This document shows positions 32,777 to 42,051 of a stretch of 64,000 nt of DNA, piece by piece. The notes under the pieces were generated by a model. It saw only the letters and a program-made list of their open reading frames with translations. It was not told the origin of the DNA and made no database searches. The DNA comes from UBA11222 sp049323435. Its GTDB lineage: Bacteria > Pseudomonadota > Alphaproteobacteria > UBA11222. The first letter of the stretch is position 1; the number at the start of each line of letters is the position of its first letter. The translations under genes and the position numbers were made by a program. The DNA lies in assembly GCA_049323435.1 (NCBI GenBank), contig JBMOMX010000012.1:310001-374000 (forward strand), read 5' to 3'.

Positions 32777-33859
32777 TCAGTTAAATTTGATGACCTGGCG
32801 CGCCACTTCGCCCTTTCGCAGCGTTTCAAAGCCGCGATTAATGTCCTTGAGCGCAAGCGTGTCCGAAATCATGTCATCCAGATGCAGCTTGCCCGCAAGA
32901 TAGAAATCCACCAGGCGCGGCATATCGACGCGGAAACGGTTGGAGCCCATCATCGAGCCTTGCAGTTTCTTTTCTTGCAACAGTTCGGCGCCATGGATTT
33001 CAATCATGGTGCCAACCGGAATCATGCCGATCACCGTGGCGACACCGCCGGTACGCACCATCTTGAAGGCCTGTTCGGCCGTTTTCTTCAGGCCGATGGC
33101 TTCGAATGAATAATGCACGCCGCCCCCGGTCAGTTCGCGCACCATCTTCACCACATCGCCCTCACCGGCATTGATGACATCGGTCGCCCCGAACTTTTTG
33201 GCCAGGTTCAGCTTTGAACCAACCATGTCGATCGCGATAATCTGGCCCGCGCCAGCAAGCGCTGCGCCATTAATGGCGCTAAGGCCAATGCCCCCGCAGC
33301 CCAGCACCGCCACCTTGCTGCCGGGTTCCACCTTGGCGGTATGAAATACGGCGCCCACGCCGGTCATCACGCCGCAACCGATCAGTGCGGCGCGGTCCAG
33401 CGGCATATCCTTGCGGATTTTAACAATCGTGTGCTCATGCACCAGCAATTGTTCGGCATAGGATGACAGATTGATGAACTGGAATACCGGCTTGCCATCC
33501 AGGGTCAGGCGCGGCGCCTCGGTCGGCATGCGTTGCGTTTCCGCGCCAGTGCAGCGGGACATATGGCCGGTAATGCAATGTTCACAATGTCCGCAAAATG
33601 CCGACAGGCAGGTAATCACGTGATCACCGGGAACCACATAACGCACATCCGAACCCACGGCTTCCACCACGCCTGCCGATTCATGACCCAGCACGCAAGG
33701 CAGCGGATAAGGATACAGCCCATCCGCAATATGCAGATCGCTGTGGCAGATGCCCGCCGCCGCCGTGCGGATCAGCACTTCGCGCGGACCGGGTTTGGAA
33801 ATCTGCACATCTTCGATTGTCAGTGCTTGTTTGGTTTCACGTAATACGGCCGCTTTCAT
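32777..33859 (-). CDS. Zinc-dependent alcohol dehydrogenase (MDR family)
   Basis: The 360-residue enzyme has all medium-chain dehydrogenase landmarks. The catalytic zinc ligands are Cys in GICHSDLH and His in GHE, and the structural zinc site is FCGHCEHC plus a later Cys (about residues 90-105). The NAD-binding GCGGIGLSA lies near residue 190. The length and the C-terminal GSNRFRVDMPRLV segment suit the class III/NDMA-dependent branch of NAD-linked alcohol or hydroxymethyl dehydrogenases. The exact substrate is not evident. It follows putA on the same strand after 85 bases. Confidence 0.9.
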   Translation of the reverse strand: MKAAVLRETKQALTIEDVQISKPGPREVLIRTAAAGICHSDLHIADGLYPYPLPCVLGHESAGVVEAVGSDVRYVVPGDHVITCLSAFCGHCEHCITGHMSRCTGAETQRMPTEAPRLTLDGKPVFQFINLSSYAEQLLVHEHTIVKIRKDMPLDRAALIGCGVMTGVGAVFHTAKVEPGSKVAVLGCGGIGLSAINGAALAGAGQIIAIDMVGSKLNLAKKFGATDVINAGEGDVVKMVRELTGGGVHYSFEAIGLKKTAEQAFKMVRTGGVATVIGMIPVGTMIEIHGAELLQEKKLQGSMMGSNRFRVDMPRLVDFYLAGKLHLDDMISDTLALKDINRGFETLRKGEVARQVIKFN

Positions 33860-33944
33860 GCGGGTTCTCCCTGTCTGAATATTGCAATTGGTCTGACCTT
33901 ATTGTGCCTCGCAGCGGGTTCGGGGTCAATCGTTAGATCGGATG

Positions 33945-36900
33945 TCACACTTCGCGCAAAGACAGTAATGTGGCATTTCCGCCGGCAGCGCTTGTATCGG
34001 TCGAACATGCGCGTTCCGTGGCAAAGCGGTGCAATGTGCGCGGGCCGCCCGCCTTGGGCCCGGTGCCCGAAAGCCCTTCACCCCCAAAGGGCTGGGCGCC
34101 CACGACAGCGCCGATCATGCTGCGGTTGACATAGATATTACCGGCCCGGACACGGGCGCAAATCTCCTCTGTTCTGGCTTCGATACGCGAATGAATACCC
34201 AGCGTAAGTCCATATCCCATCGCATTGATTGCCGCACATACCCTGTCCAGATGCTCCGCCTGATAACGGATCACATGCAGAATGGGGCCGAACACCTCGT
34301 GTGTCAGATGCGCCAGCCCGTCAATCTCAAAGGCGTGCGGCGCAAAATAAATGCCTGGCGGCAGATGAGGCGGCAAAGGCGTCCTGGCGATCAGTTTTCC
34401 GATGCCGCCCATGCGCGCCGCATGGGCGTTAAGCCGGTTCAGCGCCTGCATATCAATCAGCGGGCCAATATCTGTGGACATAAGCATCGGATCGCCTACA
34501 CGTAATTGCGCCATCGCGCCGGCCAGCATCTCCAGCACCCGGCCGGCAGATTCTTCCTGAACAAATAACACCCGCAGCGCCGAACAGCGTTGCCCGGCGC
34601 TGTTAAAGGCGGAGCGGATCACATCATCCGCCAATTGTTCAGTCAGCGCCGATGAATCCGCGATCATCGCATTCACTCCGCCGGTTTCCGCGATGAATGG
34701 AATGATTGGACCCGGCCGCGCCGCAAGCCGCAGATTGATCTCGCGGGCAATTTCGGTTGAGCCGGTAAAAGCGACGCCTGCAATGCGCGCATCGCTGACC
34801 AGCGCCGCCCCCACCAGTTCACCCGCCCCTGGCAGCAGATGCAAAATCTGCGGCGGCACACCCGCCTGATGCATCAGCTGCACAGCGCGATAGGCGATCA
34901 GGCTGGTCTGTTCCGCCGGTTTCGCCAGCACCGCATTCCCCGCCGCCAGCGCCGCTGCTACCTGTCCGGTAAAAATCGCCAGCGGAAAATTCCACGGGCT
35001 GATGCAGCAGAACACGCCGCGCCCATGCAGTGAAATTTCATTGCGTTCGCCCGCCGGCCCGGGCAAGGGCTGCGGGCCATCAAATTCCGCGCGCGCCCGG
35101 GCCGCATAATAACGCAGAAAATCCACTGCCTCGCGCAGTTCGGACAAGGCATCGGGCAGTGTCTTGCCCGCTTCGCGGATGCACAGACCCATCAGTTCCG
35201 CCCGGCTGACCTCAAACAGATCTGCAGCGCGCTCCAGATATTGCGCGCGCATGGTTCCGCCCGCCGCATCCCAGGAAGGGGCGGCGGCAGAGGCGCTGGC
35301 GGCTGCGCGCGCCATTGCCGCGCCATCGGCCATCGCCAGATGGCCAACGATACGGCTTCTATCGGCTGGATCATATACAGCATCGCGGGGGCCATTATAA
35401 CTTATGCCATCCACCAGCGGCCCGGCCTGGCGCGGCGCCTTGAGAGCAGCCTCGATCTCCTGCAAAAGCGGCGTCAGCACCGCCGGATCGCTTAGCAGAA
35501 TTCCAGCGGAATTTCGCCGTTCCTCCCCATACAGATGTTCTGGCAGCGGAATAAGCGGATTTGGGATGTGCTGCGCTTCGGAAATCACCGCACAGGGGTC
35601 GCGTACAATTTCGGCAATGGGGGCGGCGTCATCGCTCAGCCGGTTGACGAAAGAACTGTTCGCCCCATTTTCCAGCAGGCGGCGCACCAGATAGGCCAGC
35701 AGGTTTTCATGACTGCCCACCGGGGCGTAAATGCGGCACGCCGCGCCATGCGCCTGCATCGCCAGATCATGCAGCGGCGCACCCATGCCATGCAGCCGCT
35801 GAAATTCAAATTCAATTGAAGACACGCCCCGGTCCGCGCCGGTCATTGTTAAAATCGCCGCTACGCTGTGCGCATTATGGGTGGCGAATTGCGGTTTCAG
35901 CCAGCCGCCCGCCGCAATCATGCGCGCCGCACAGGCGAGCCAGGAAACATCGCTCGCCGCCTTGCGGGTGAATACCGGATAGGCGCAAAGCCCGCGCTCC
36001 TGCGCACGCTTGATCTCGCTATCCCAATAGGCGCCCTTGACCAGCCGCACCGGAATGCGCCTGCCGGACTTTTTCGCCAGCGCACTAAGCCAGTCCAGTA
36101 CGGCAGGCGCGCGTTTTTGATAGGCCTGCACCGCCAGCCCAAAGCCTTCCCAGTTTTCAAGCCCCGCAAAGACCGTTTCAAACACATCAAGGGTGATGTC
36201 CAGCCGCTCAGATTCTTCGGCGTCGATCGTCAGATCAATATTCGCGGCACGGGCGCTGGCCGCCAGTTCCGCCAGCCTGGGGGTCAATTCCGCCATGACC
36301 CGCGCAGCCTGCGCCTGTTCAAAACGCGGATGCAGCGCCGAAAGTTTAACCGATATGCCCGGCGCGTGCAGCCCGCCCGTTATGCTCAGTGTACGGATAG
36401 CATCCATATAGGCCTGATAATGCCGCGCCGCCTGTTGCGCCGTGCGCGCCCCTTCGCCCAGCATGTCGAAGGAGTGCCGGTAGCCCCTGGCCGCGTCCGC
36501 CTGCGCATGAACGACGGCTTCATCTATCGTGCGGCCCAGCACAAACTGCCGGCCCATAATGCGCATGGCGTGCAGCAGCGCCTGACGTATTACCGGTTCG
36601 CCGCTGCGCACAATCAGACGCCCCAGAAAATTCCCGGCGTCAGCGGTTTCCTCCAGCCGCACAATCCGCCCGGTCAGCATCAGGCCAAGCGTTGACGCGT
36701 TGACGAACCATGAATCCGAATGCCCGATATGACGCGCCCAGTCTGCGGGCGCGATCTTGTCGCGGATCAGCGCATCCATTGTGGCGGTGTCGGGAATACG
36801 CAGCAACGCCTCGGCCAGGCACATCAGCGCCACGCCCTCCTCACTGCTCAAAGCATATTCGCGCAGAAAGACATCAATCCCCCCGGCGGGGCGGCGATGC

Positions 36901-37040
36901 GCGCGGATATGTTCGACAAATCCGGCTGCCAGCATGCTTACCTGTGCGGCCTGCGCATCATCCAGCCGCGCCCCGGCCAGCAGCGCCGACACGCATGCCG
37001 TCTCATCCGCCAGATAAAGTGCCGAAATCGCCGGTCTCAA
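33945..37040 (-). CDS. putA: Bifunctional proline dehydrogenase / glutamate semialdehyde dehydrogenase
   Basis: PutA (1031 residues) oxidises proline to glutamate in two steps at the membrane. The FAD-dependent proline dehydrogenase barrel covers about residues 140-450 (VKLSALHPRFE, RLVKGAYWDSEIKRAQ, QFATHNAHS). The aldehyde dehydrogenase covers about 520-1000, with NFPLAIFTGQ, Glu in FIAETGGVN and catalytic Cys in NSAGQRCSAL. It lacks the N-terminal ribbon-helix-helix DNA-binding domain of E. coli PutA, so it should not regulate itself. Divergent from the acyl-CoA dehydrogenase gene. Confidence 0.96.
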   Translation of the reverse strand: MRPAISALYLADETACVSALLAGARLDDAQAAQVSMLAAGFVEHIRAHRRPAGGIDVFLREYALSSEEGVALMCLAEALLRIPDTATMDALIRDKIAPADWARHIGHSDSWFVNASTLGLMLTGRIVRLEETADAGNFLGRLIVRSGEPVIRQALLHAMRIMGRQFVLGRTIDEAVVHAQADAARGYRHSFDMLGEGARTAQQAARHYQAYMDAIRTLSITGGLHAPGISVKLSALHPRFEQAQAARVMAELTPRLAELAASARAANIDLTIDAEESERLDITLDVFETVFAGLENWEGFGLAVQAYQKRAPAVLDWLSALAKKSGRRIPVRLVKGAYWDSEIKRAQERGLCAYPVFTRKAASDVSWLACAARMIAAGGWLKPQFATHNAHSVAAILTMTGADRGVSSIEFEFQRLHGMGAPLHDLAMQAHGAACRIYAPVGSHENLLAYLVRRLLENGANSSFVNRLSDDAAPIAEIVRDPCAVISEAQHIPNPLIPLPEHLYGEERRNSAGILLSDPAVLTPLLQEIEAALKAPRQAGPLVDGISYNGPRDAVYDPADRSRIVGHLAMADGAAMARAAASASAAAPSWDAAGGTMRAQYLERAADLFEVSRAELMGLCIREAGKTLPDALSELREAVDFLRYYAARARAEFDGPQPLPGPAGERNEISLHGRGVFCCISPWNFPLAIFTGQVAAALAAGNAVLAKPAEQTSLIAYRAVQLMHQAGVPPQILHLLPGAGELVGAALVSDARIAGVAFTGSTEIAREINLRLAARPGPIIPFIAETGGVNAMIADSSALTEQLADDVIRSAFNSAGQRCSALRVLFVQEESAGRVLEMLAGAMAQLRVGDPMLMSTDIGPLIDMQALNRLNAHAARMGGIGKLIARTPLPPHLPPGIYFAPHAFEIDGLAHLTHEVFGPILHVIRYQAEHLDRVCAAINAMGYGLTLGIHSRIEARTEEICARVRAGNIYVNRSMIGAVVGAQPFGGEGLSGTGPKAGGPRTLHRFATERACSTDTSAAGGNATLLSLREV

Positions 37041-37188
37041 AATAAGGGCGCCTCCTGCCAGATCACCGATCCATGCATCACAATACAGGATTAATTCTAA
37101 ACGAAAAGCATGCTACCTGCTGGCTGAAAGCGCATTTTACCGCTATAAAGCGCGCGCATATTCTTACCGCCAGCAGGGAAAAGCCTTT

Positions 37189-38856
37189 ATGTCACACTCC
37201 GCATCCCCCTTTATTGAGAACCCCATCGCGGCCTGCGCCGCAGCTTTGCCTGCTGCCGAGGCGCTGTTGCTGGCCGCGCGCGAGGCGGTGCGCAGTCTGT
37301 TGAGTGTGAATGGCGCAATTTCCGCCGATCTGCTGGAGCAGAACCAGTTTCAGGCACATGGGCTGGCTTGGATGGCGACCTATGTCGAAAGCCTGCGCGA
37401 AATGCTGGGTTGGGCGCAGCGCTTGCAGGCCGAGGGCCGCTTTGGCGCGCTGGAAGCGCTTATCCTGCAATCAGCATTTGGTGAATATCTTTCGCAAATG
37501 GCGGGCGGCATTGCCATGAATCAGGGCGAGATTGTGCGCCCGCAGGATATGGGCGTGACACAATCCCAATTACAGGCTTTTTTCACCGATGCGGTCAACA
37601 GGCTGATCCAGCATGGCAATTGCGCGGCGGTGCGCGAACGCATTGCACAGTTGATAGCCGAGCATGGCAGCGCCATCACTTTTGGCGATACCGGGCTGGA
37701 TGAAACCCATACCATGATCCGCGAACAGTTCCATCGCTTTGCCGATGAACAGGTCGTCCCCAACGCGCATGGCTGGCACATGAAAAACGATCTGATCCCT
37801 ATCGAGGTCGTCAATCAGATGGGTGAACTGGGCGTGTTCGGCCTGACCATTCCGGAACAATTGGGCGGCCTTGGCCTTGGCAAAATGGCCATGTGCGTGG
37901 TGTCGGAAGAATTAAGCCGGGGCTATATCGGTGTTGGCTCGCTTGGCACCCGCTCGGAAATCGCCGCTGAACTGATCATGGGCAGCGGCACGGACGCGCA
38001 GAAAGCCTATTATCTGCCCAAGCTCGCCAGCGCCGAGATTCTCCCCACCGCCGTGTTCACCGAACCCAATACCGGCTCCGATCTGGCCAGCCTGCGCACC
38101 CGCGCGGTCAAACAGGGCGATGTTTACAAGATCACCGGCAACAAAACCTGGATCACCCATGCCGCGCGCACCGACATGATGACCCTGCTGGTGCGTACCG
38201 ATCCTAATGAGGCGGGCTATAAGGGCCTGTCGATGTTTCTGGCTGAAAAACCGCGCGGCACAGAGAATGATTTATTTCCCGCCAAAGGCATGACCGGCGG
38301 CGAGATCGAAGTGCTCGGCTATCGCGGCATGAAGGAATATGAATTGGCGTTTGACGGCTTTGAAGTGCCCGCCAAAAACCTGCTGGGGGAAAAAGAAGGC
38401 GAGGGTTTCAAATCGCTGATGAAAACCTTTGAAAGCGCGCGCATCCAGACGGCCGCGCGCGCCATCGGGGTTGCTCAATGCGCGCTGGAACTCGGCCTGA
38501 AATATGGCCAGGAACGGTTGCAGTTCGGCAAGCCGATTTACAGTTTCCCCCGCGTCAGCGGCAAGATCGCCTGGATGGCGGTCGAGATCATGATCGCCCG
38601 GCAACTGACCTATTATTCGGCGCGCCGCAAGGATGACGGCCAGCGCTGCGATCTGGAAGCCGGCATGGCGAAACTGCTGGGCGCGCGCGTCGCCTGGATG
38701 TGCGCCGACAATGCGCTGCAAATTCACGGCGGCAATGGCTTTGCGCTGGAATATCCGATCAGCCGCGTATTGTGCGATGCGCGCATTCTGAATATTTTCG
38801 AAGGCGCCGGCGAGATTCAGGCCCAGGTGATTACCCGCAGGCTGCTGGAAGAATAG
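37189..38856 (+). CDS. mcd: Acyl-CoA dehydrogenase, probable (2S)-methylsuccinyl-CoA dehydrogenase
   Basis: The 555-residue protein has a normal acyl-CoA dehydrogenase core from about residue 175 (FTEPNTGSDLASLRTRA, catalytic Glu region IFEGAGEIQ, LQIHGGNGFALEYP). A 170-residue N-terminal helical extension precedes it. Length, extension and the C-terminal NIFEGAGEIQAQVITRRLL fit methylsuccinyl-CoA dehydrogenase of the ethylmalonyl-CoA pathway for acetate assimilation, by recollection of that family. Other pathway genes (ccr, ecm, mch) are not in the window. A different acyl-CoA substrate is possible. Confidence 0.75.
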   Translation: MSHSASPFIENPIAACAAALPAAEALLLAAREAVRSLLSVNGAISADLLEQNQFQAHGLAWMATYVESLREMLGWAQRLQAEGRFGALEALILQSAFGEYLSQMAGGIAMNQGEIVRPQDMGVTQSQLQAFFTDAVNRLIQHGNCAAVRERIAQLIAEHGSAITFGDTGLDETHTMIREQFHRFADEQVVPNAHGWHMKNDLIPIEVVNQMGELGVFGLTIPEQLGGLGLGKMAMCVVSEELSRGYIGVGSLGTRSEIAAELIMGSGTDAQKAYYLPKLASAEILPTAVFTEPNTGSDLASLRTRAVKQGDVYKITGNKTWITHAARTDMMTLLVRTDPNEAGYKGLSMFLAEKPRGTENDLFPAKGMTGGEIEVLGYRGMKEYELAFDGFEVPAKNLLGEKEGEGFKSLMKTFESARIQTAARAIGVAQCALELGLKYGQERLQFGKPIYSFPRVSGKIAWMAVEIMIARQLTYYSARRKDDGQRCDLEAGMAKLLGARVAWMCADNALQIHGGNGFALEYPISRVLCDARILNIFEGAGEIQAQVITRRLLEE

Positions 38857-38903
38857 ACCGGCAGACTGTTCCGGCGTGATGCTGCGTAAACATCTGCGGG
38901 CGC

Positions 38904-41033
38904 TTATTGCCCGTAGACCTGGCGCGGGCGGGTGGCGCCCTTTTGCTGAAGCAGCAATATGCCCTGATATTTTTCGCGGATGGCGGCTGTCGTATCGCGG
39001 CTTTGCTGGATATCGCGCACGACACGGGGCGTGATCATTACCAGCAATTCCGTTCGCTGCGCGGAATTACTGGTGCGGCCAAACAGATTGCCCAGCACCG
39101 GCACCTGATGCAGTACCGGAATGCCGCTGCGCCCCTTGGATGCCTGTTCACGGATCAGCCCGCCCAGCAGGATGGTTTCGCCATCGCGCACACCGACCGT
39201 ACTGAGAAAGCTCCGCTGCTGGATCGTTGGTGAATTAATCGTCGAGCTGCCGGAGCTTTGGGTGTTGACCGCGGCACTGACCTCCTGAACGATTTGCAGG
39301 GTCACCATGCCGCCGGAATTCACCTGCGGGGTTACTTCCAGCAGTACCCCGGTGCTGCGATATTGCACGGTGTTGAGGGTGCGTGAATCATTTGTCAGCC
39401 CGTCAGCCGTCTGGGTGATGATCGGAACCTCATCGCCGACCCGCAGACGCGCCACCTGATTATCCAGCACAAACAGTGTGGGCGCGGAAATCATATTGAC
39501 ATTTGTCAGATCCGATAGCGCGTCCAGCACAACCCGGTTCTGCCCCGCCCGGCCCGAAAGGGAAAAGGCAAAGCCGCCCCCCGGCGGCGTGGACAGGTTC
39601 GGCGCAATGCCGGTTGCGGATGTCCCGGAAGTCAGTTGCGTGATACTGTCTTCGTCAATTTTCAGACCGCCGGTATCAAGGAAATACTGCACCCCGTAGC
39701 GCAAGCTGTCACCAAGGCTGACCTCAACGATTTGCGCTTCGATCATGACTTGCAGCGGGGCAATGTCAAGTTTGCCAAGCACTTCCCTGACCTGCTGATA
39801 TTGCCGCTCATTACCCTGAATCAGCAGCGCGTTTTTGGAGCGGTCCGCCGTGATGCGCAGCGGTTGCGGGGACAGGGCCGCCGCAATGGCGCCAGACGGC
39901 GGCAGCGCAATTTCCGCAGCCGTACCGTCTGTTGGCGCCTGGGCTTGCGCCGTACCGCCCTGCTGAATAAAAATTTCCTGAAGGGTCTTTACCATGTCCG
40001 GCGCCGAGCCATACTGCATGAAATATACAAATACCGTTTGTTCATCCGCGCGCCGGGTCCGGTCCAGACGCCGCACCCATTCGCGCGCCTGGATGAGATA
40101 ATTCTGTTGCGAAGACAGCGCCATGATGGCGTTCAACCGCTCGACCGGAACAAAACGCACCAGGCCTGCAAGCGGGCCTTTGCCGGTTTCCCCGAATATG
40201 TGTTCCAGTTCGGAAATGATGGTGCGGACATCGGCCTGCTCCAGGCTGATCAGCAGGACGGATTGATCCGCCATCGCATCCACGTCAAACAGCGCAATGG
40301 TTTCCCGCACCGACTGGCGTTCCGGGCCGGTGCCCCCGACAATCAACAGATTGCGTTGCGCATCAATATTTACCGGCCGCCCTTCCGGCACCAGCGGCGC
40401 AATGAGTTTCGCCATTTCAGCCGCGTTGATATAGGAGAGCGCAAATATTTCAAACCCCGCGCCCGTGCCTGCGGGCAAATCCGCCCCAACCGGCGCACCT
40501 GGAAGGTCTGCGCCATTGGCCGGGCGGATGCGAAACACTTCTCCCTGATTGATCAGTACGGCGTTCATGCTCGACAGAATGGCTTCCAGCACCGGGATCA
40601 GCGCATCTTTGTTTAGCGGCGTGCCGGTGTTCAGCGTGGCGCTGCCCTGCACACCCGCATCAATGGTGAAGGGCACTTTCAGCAGATCGCCAAGTATGAC
40701 CCCCGCTATTTCTGCAATGCTGGCATTCTGAAAATTCAGGCTGATATCGCCTGCCGCCATCGCGGCGCGGGGGGCGGCGCCGGCCGGGCTGGCGCCGCGT
40801 GCAGGATAAAGCTCGTCAACGGCGCGGGCTGGCGCCGCTTTGGCTGCTGGCGCCTGCGTCACCACTTCAGGCGCAGGAGCGGGCTGCTGGGGTGGCGCGG
40901 CGTGGGGGGCTGACACCGCCTGCGGTTGCGCCTGGTTCGCCGTGCAGGCGCTCAATCCGCCGCAGATCGCCATCAACAAAAAGGCGGTAGTTACGCCACG
41001 CCGCCACAAAGAAATACCCATACGCCTGTTCAA
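38904..41033 (-). CDS. gspD: Type II secretion-like secretin (GspD/PilQ family) with lipobox
   Basis: The 709-residue protein is an outer-membrane ring-forming secretin. The signal sequence ends in LSAC, a lipoprotein cleavage site, so the mature protein is probably lipidated. An N0 domain (ISLNFQNASIAEIAGVILGD) is followed by repeated N1-type domains, one of which contains NIDAQRNLLIVGG. The C-terminal secretin core includes VGDEVPIITQ, EVTPQVNSGGMVTLQI and VPVLGNLFG. A Gln-rich insert lies around residue 360. It is last in the operon, overlapping the GspC-like gene by four bases. No GspS pilotin is nearby, and lipidation may replace it. Confidence 0.9.
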   Translation of the reverse strand: MNRRMGISLWRRGVTTAFLLMAICGGLSACTANQAQPQAVSAPHAAPPQQPAPAPEVVTQAPAAKAAPARAVDELYPARGASPAGAAPRAAMAAGDISLNFQNASIAEIAGVILGDLLKVPFTIDAGVQGSATLNTGTPLNKDALIPVLEAILSSMNAVLINQGEVFRIRPANGADLPGAPVGADLPAGTGAGFEIFALSYINAAEMAKLIAPLVPEGRPVNIDAQRNLLIVGGTGPERQSVRETIALFDVDAMADQSVLLISLEQADVRTIISELEHIFGETGKGPLAGLVRFVPVERLNAIMALSSQQNYLIQAREWVRRLDRTRRADEQTVFVYFMQYGSAPDMVKTLQEIFIQQGGTAQAQAPTDGTAAEIALPPSGAIAAALSPQPLRITADRSKNALLIQGNERQYQQVREVLGKLDIAPLQVMIEAQIVEVSLGDSLRYGVQYFLDTGGLKIDEDSITQLTSGTSATGIAPNLSTPPGGGFAFSLSGRAGQNRVVLDALSDLTNVNMISAPTLFVLDNQVARLRVGDEVPIITQTADGLTNDSRTLNTVQYRSTGVLLEVTPQVNSGGMVTLQIVQEVSAAVNTQSSGSSTINSPTIQQRSFLSTVGVRDGETILLGGLIREQASKGRSGIPVLHQVPVLGNLFGRTSNSAQRTELLVMITPRVVRDIQQSRDTTAAIREKYQGILLLQQKGATRPRQVYGQ

Positions 41034-41503
41034 TCCGTTTTATCGCTATTATTTTGAAGCGGTATTTCTTTGCGGTTTTCACCCATTTCAAGAACCAGCC
41101 GCTCGCGTGTCACCTCTGTCAAGGTCCAGCCATCCAGCACGGCCCCCTGCTTGATCCGGCTTACTGTGTCACCAGCGGCCTTGCGGATCAATACCACCTG
41201 TTGCTGACCGTTTATAACCACACCCACGATCGGATAGCGATCAAGCAACAATATCTCCCCCGCCTTGCGGTCGGGGCTGGGTGCAGGCCCGGCTGGACGC
41301 CGTGTCGCCACAAATACCGGCCGGCTGACAAATTCGGCATAGGATTCCAATGGCGCCGGATCATTGAAATCGAACGCCGCCGCTGTTTGCGCCGCGGGCG
41401 CATCGGAAACCTGCTGCGGCACCGGCGCTGTTTCCAGCCAGGGCATTGCGGCGGCAAGCGCCAGCAGCGCGCAGGCCAGCCATAAAATCGGGCGCAGCAT
41501 CAT
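41030..41503 (-). CDS. Type II secretion GspC/PilP-like inner-membrane protein
   Basis: The 157-residue protein has one N-terminal membrane helix (about residues 4-20), a Pro/Ala-rich linker and a small beta domain (about 85-150: RYPIVGVVINGQQQVVLIRK, then RIKQGAVLDGWTL). This is the homology region by which GspC or PilP contacts the secretin. The gene lies directly upstream of the secretin with a four-base overlap and downstream of the GspM-like gene, also overlapping. Function is assigned from domain shape and position. Confidence 0.75.
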   Translation of the reverse strand: MMLRPILWLACALLALAAAMPWLETAPVPQQVSDAPAAQTAAAFDFNDPAPLESYAEFVSRPVFVATRRPAGPAPSPDRKAGEILLLDRYPIVGVVINGQQQVVLIRKAAGDTVSRIKQGAVLDGWTLTEVTRERLVLEMGENRKEIPLQNNSDKTD

Positions 41504-42051
41504 GGCGCGGGCTCCCGGTAGCCGGAAACATCAAGCTGAATATCGAGATTGCCGCCCGGAACCGTATCCAGATTGCTGCGCGCCCGCACAAACAGATTAT
41601 CCAGCAGCAGCAGCGGGCGTTCTGCCTCCATTGCATGCAGCATCGCGCGCAGCGCTTGTGTATTGGCCGTTACCCGGATGCGCCCGGTAAGCGGTTCCAG
41701 AAGCATGGTTTCCTGCTTTTCCGCTGAGATCAGTTCAAAACTGAGCAGTGACGCATTGCTTCTTGAAATCAGGCCGCCGATGCGTTGCTGCAAATAAGCC
41801 GCAGCAGCCGCGCGTGTTTTTCCGGGCAGCAAAAGCGGGTTCAATTCCTCCCTGGCGCCACCCTCTGCCCCGCCAGCGCCAGCCACACGCCGGTAATTCT
41901 GTATTTGCACGGCTATTTCTTCCAGTTCCTGCTGCGATCTGGAAAGCGCCTCCCTGTAGGGCGCCACCGCACCAAACCATAGCAATAGAAACGCCGCCAG
42001 CAGCAGACCGGCTGCGCATGCGCGCGCGCGCATCGTGTTATGCGCCATCAT
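41500..42051 (-). CDS. Type II secretion GspM/PilO-like protein
   Basis: The 183-residue protein has a single membrane helix near residues 12-29 (AGLLLAAFLLLWFGAVAPY), a coiled-coil segment (REALSRSQQELEEIAVQIQN) and a C-terminal ferredoxin-like domain (LLSFELISAEKQ, ALRAMLHAMEAERPLLLLDN). That layout matches the GspM type b/PilO family of assembly-platform proteins. It overlaps both neighbours by four bases. Confidence 0.75.
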   Translation of the reverse strand: MMAHNTMRARACAAGLLLAAFLLLWFGAVAPYREALSRSQQELEEIAVQIQNYRRVAGAGGAEGGAREELNPLLLPGKTRAAAAAYLQQRIGGLISRSNASLLSFELISAEKQETMLLEPLTGRIRVTANTQALRAMLHAMEAERPLLLLDNLFVRARSNLDTVPGGNLDIQLDVSGYREPAP

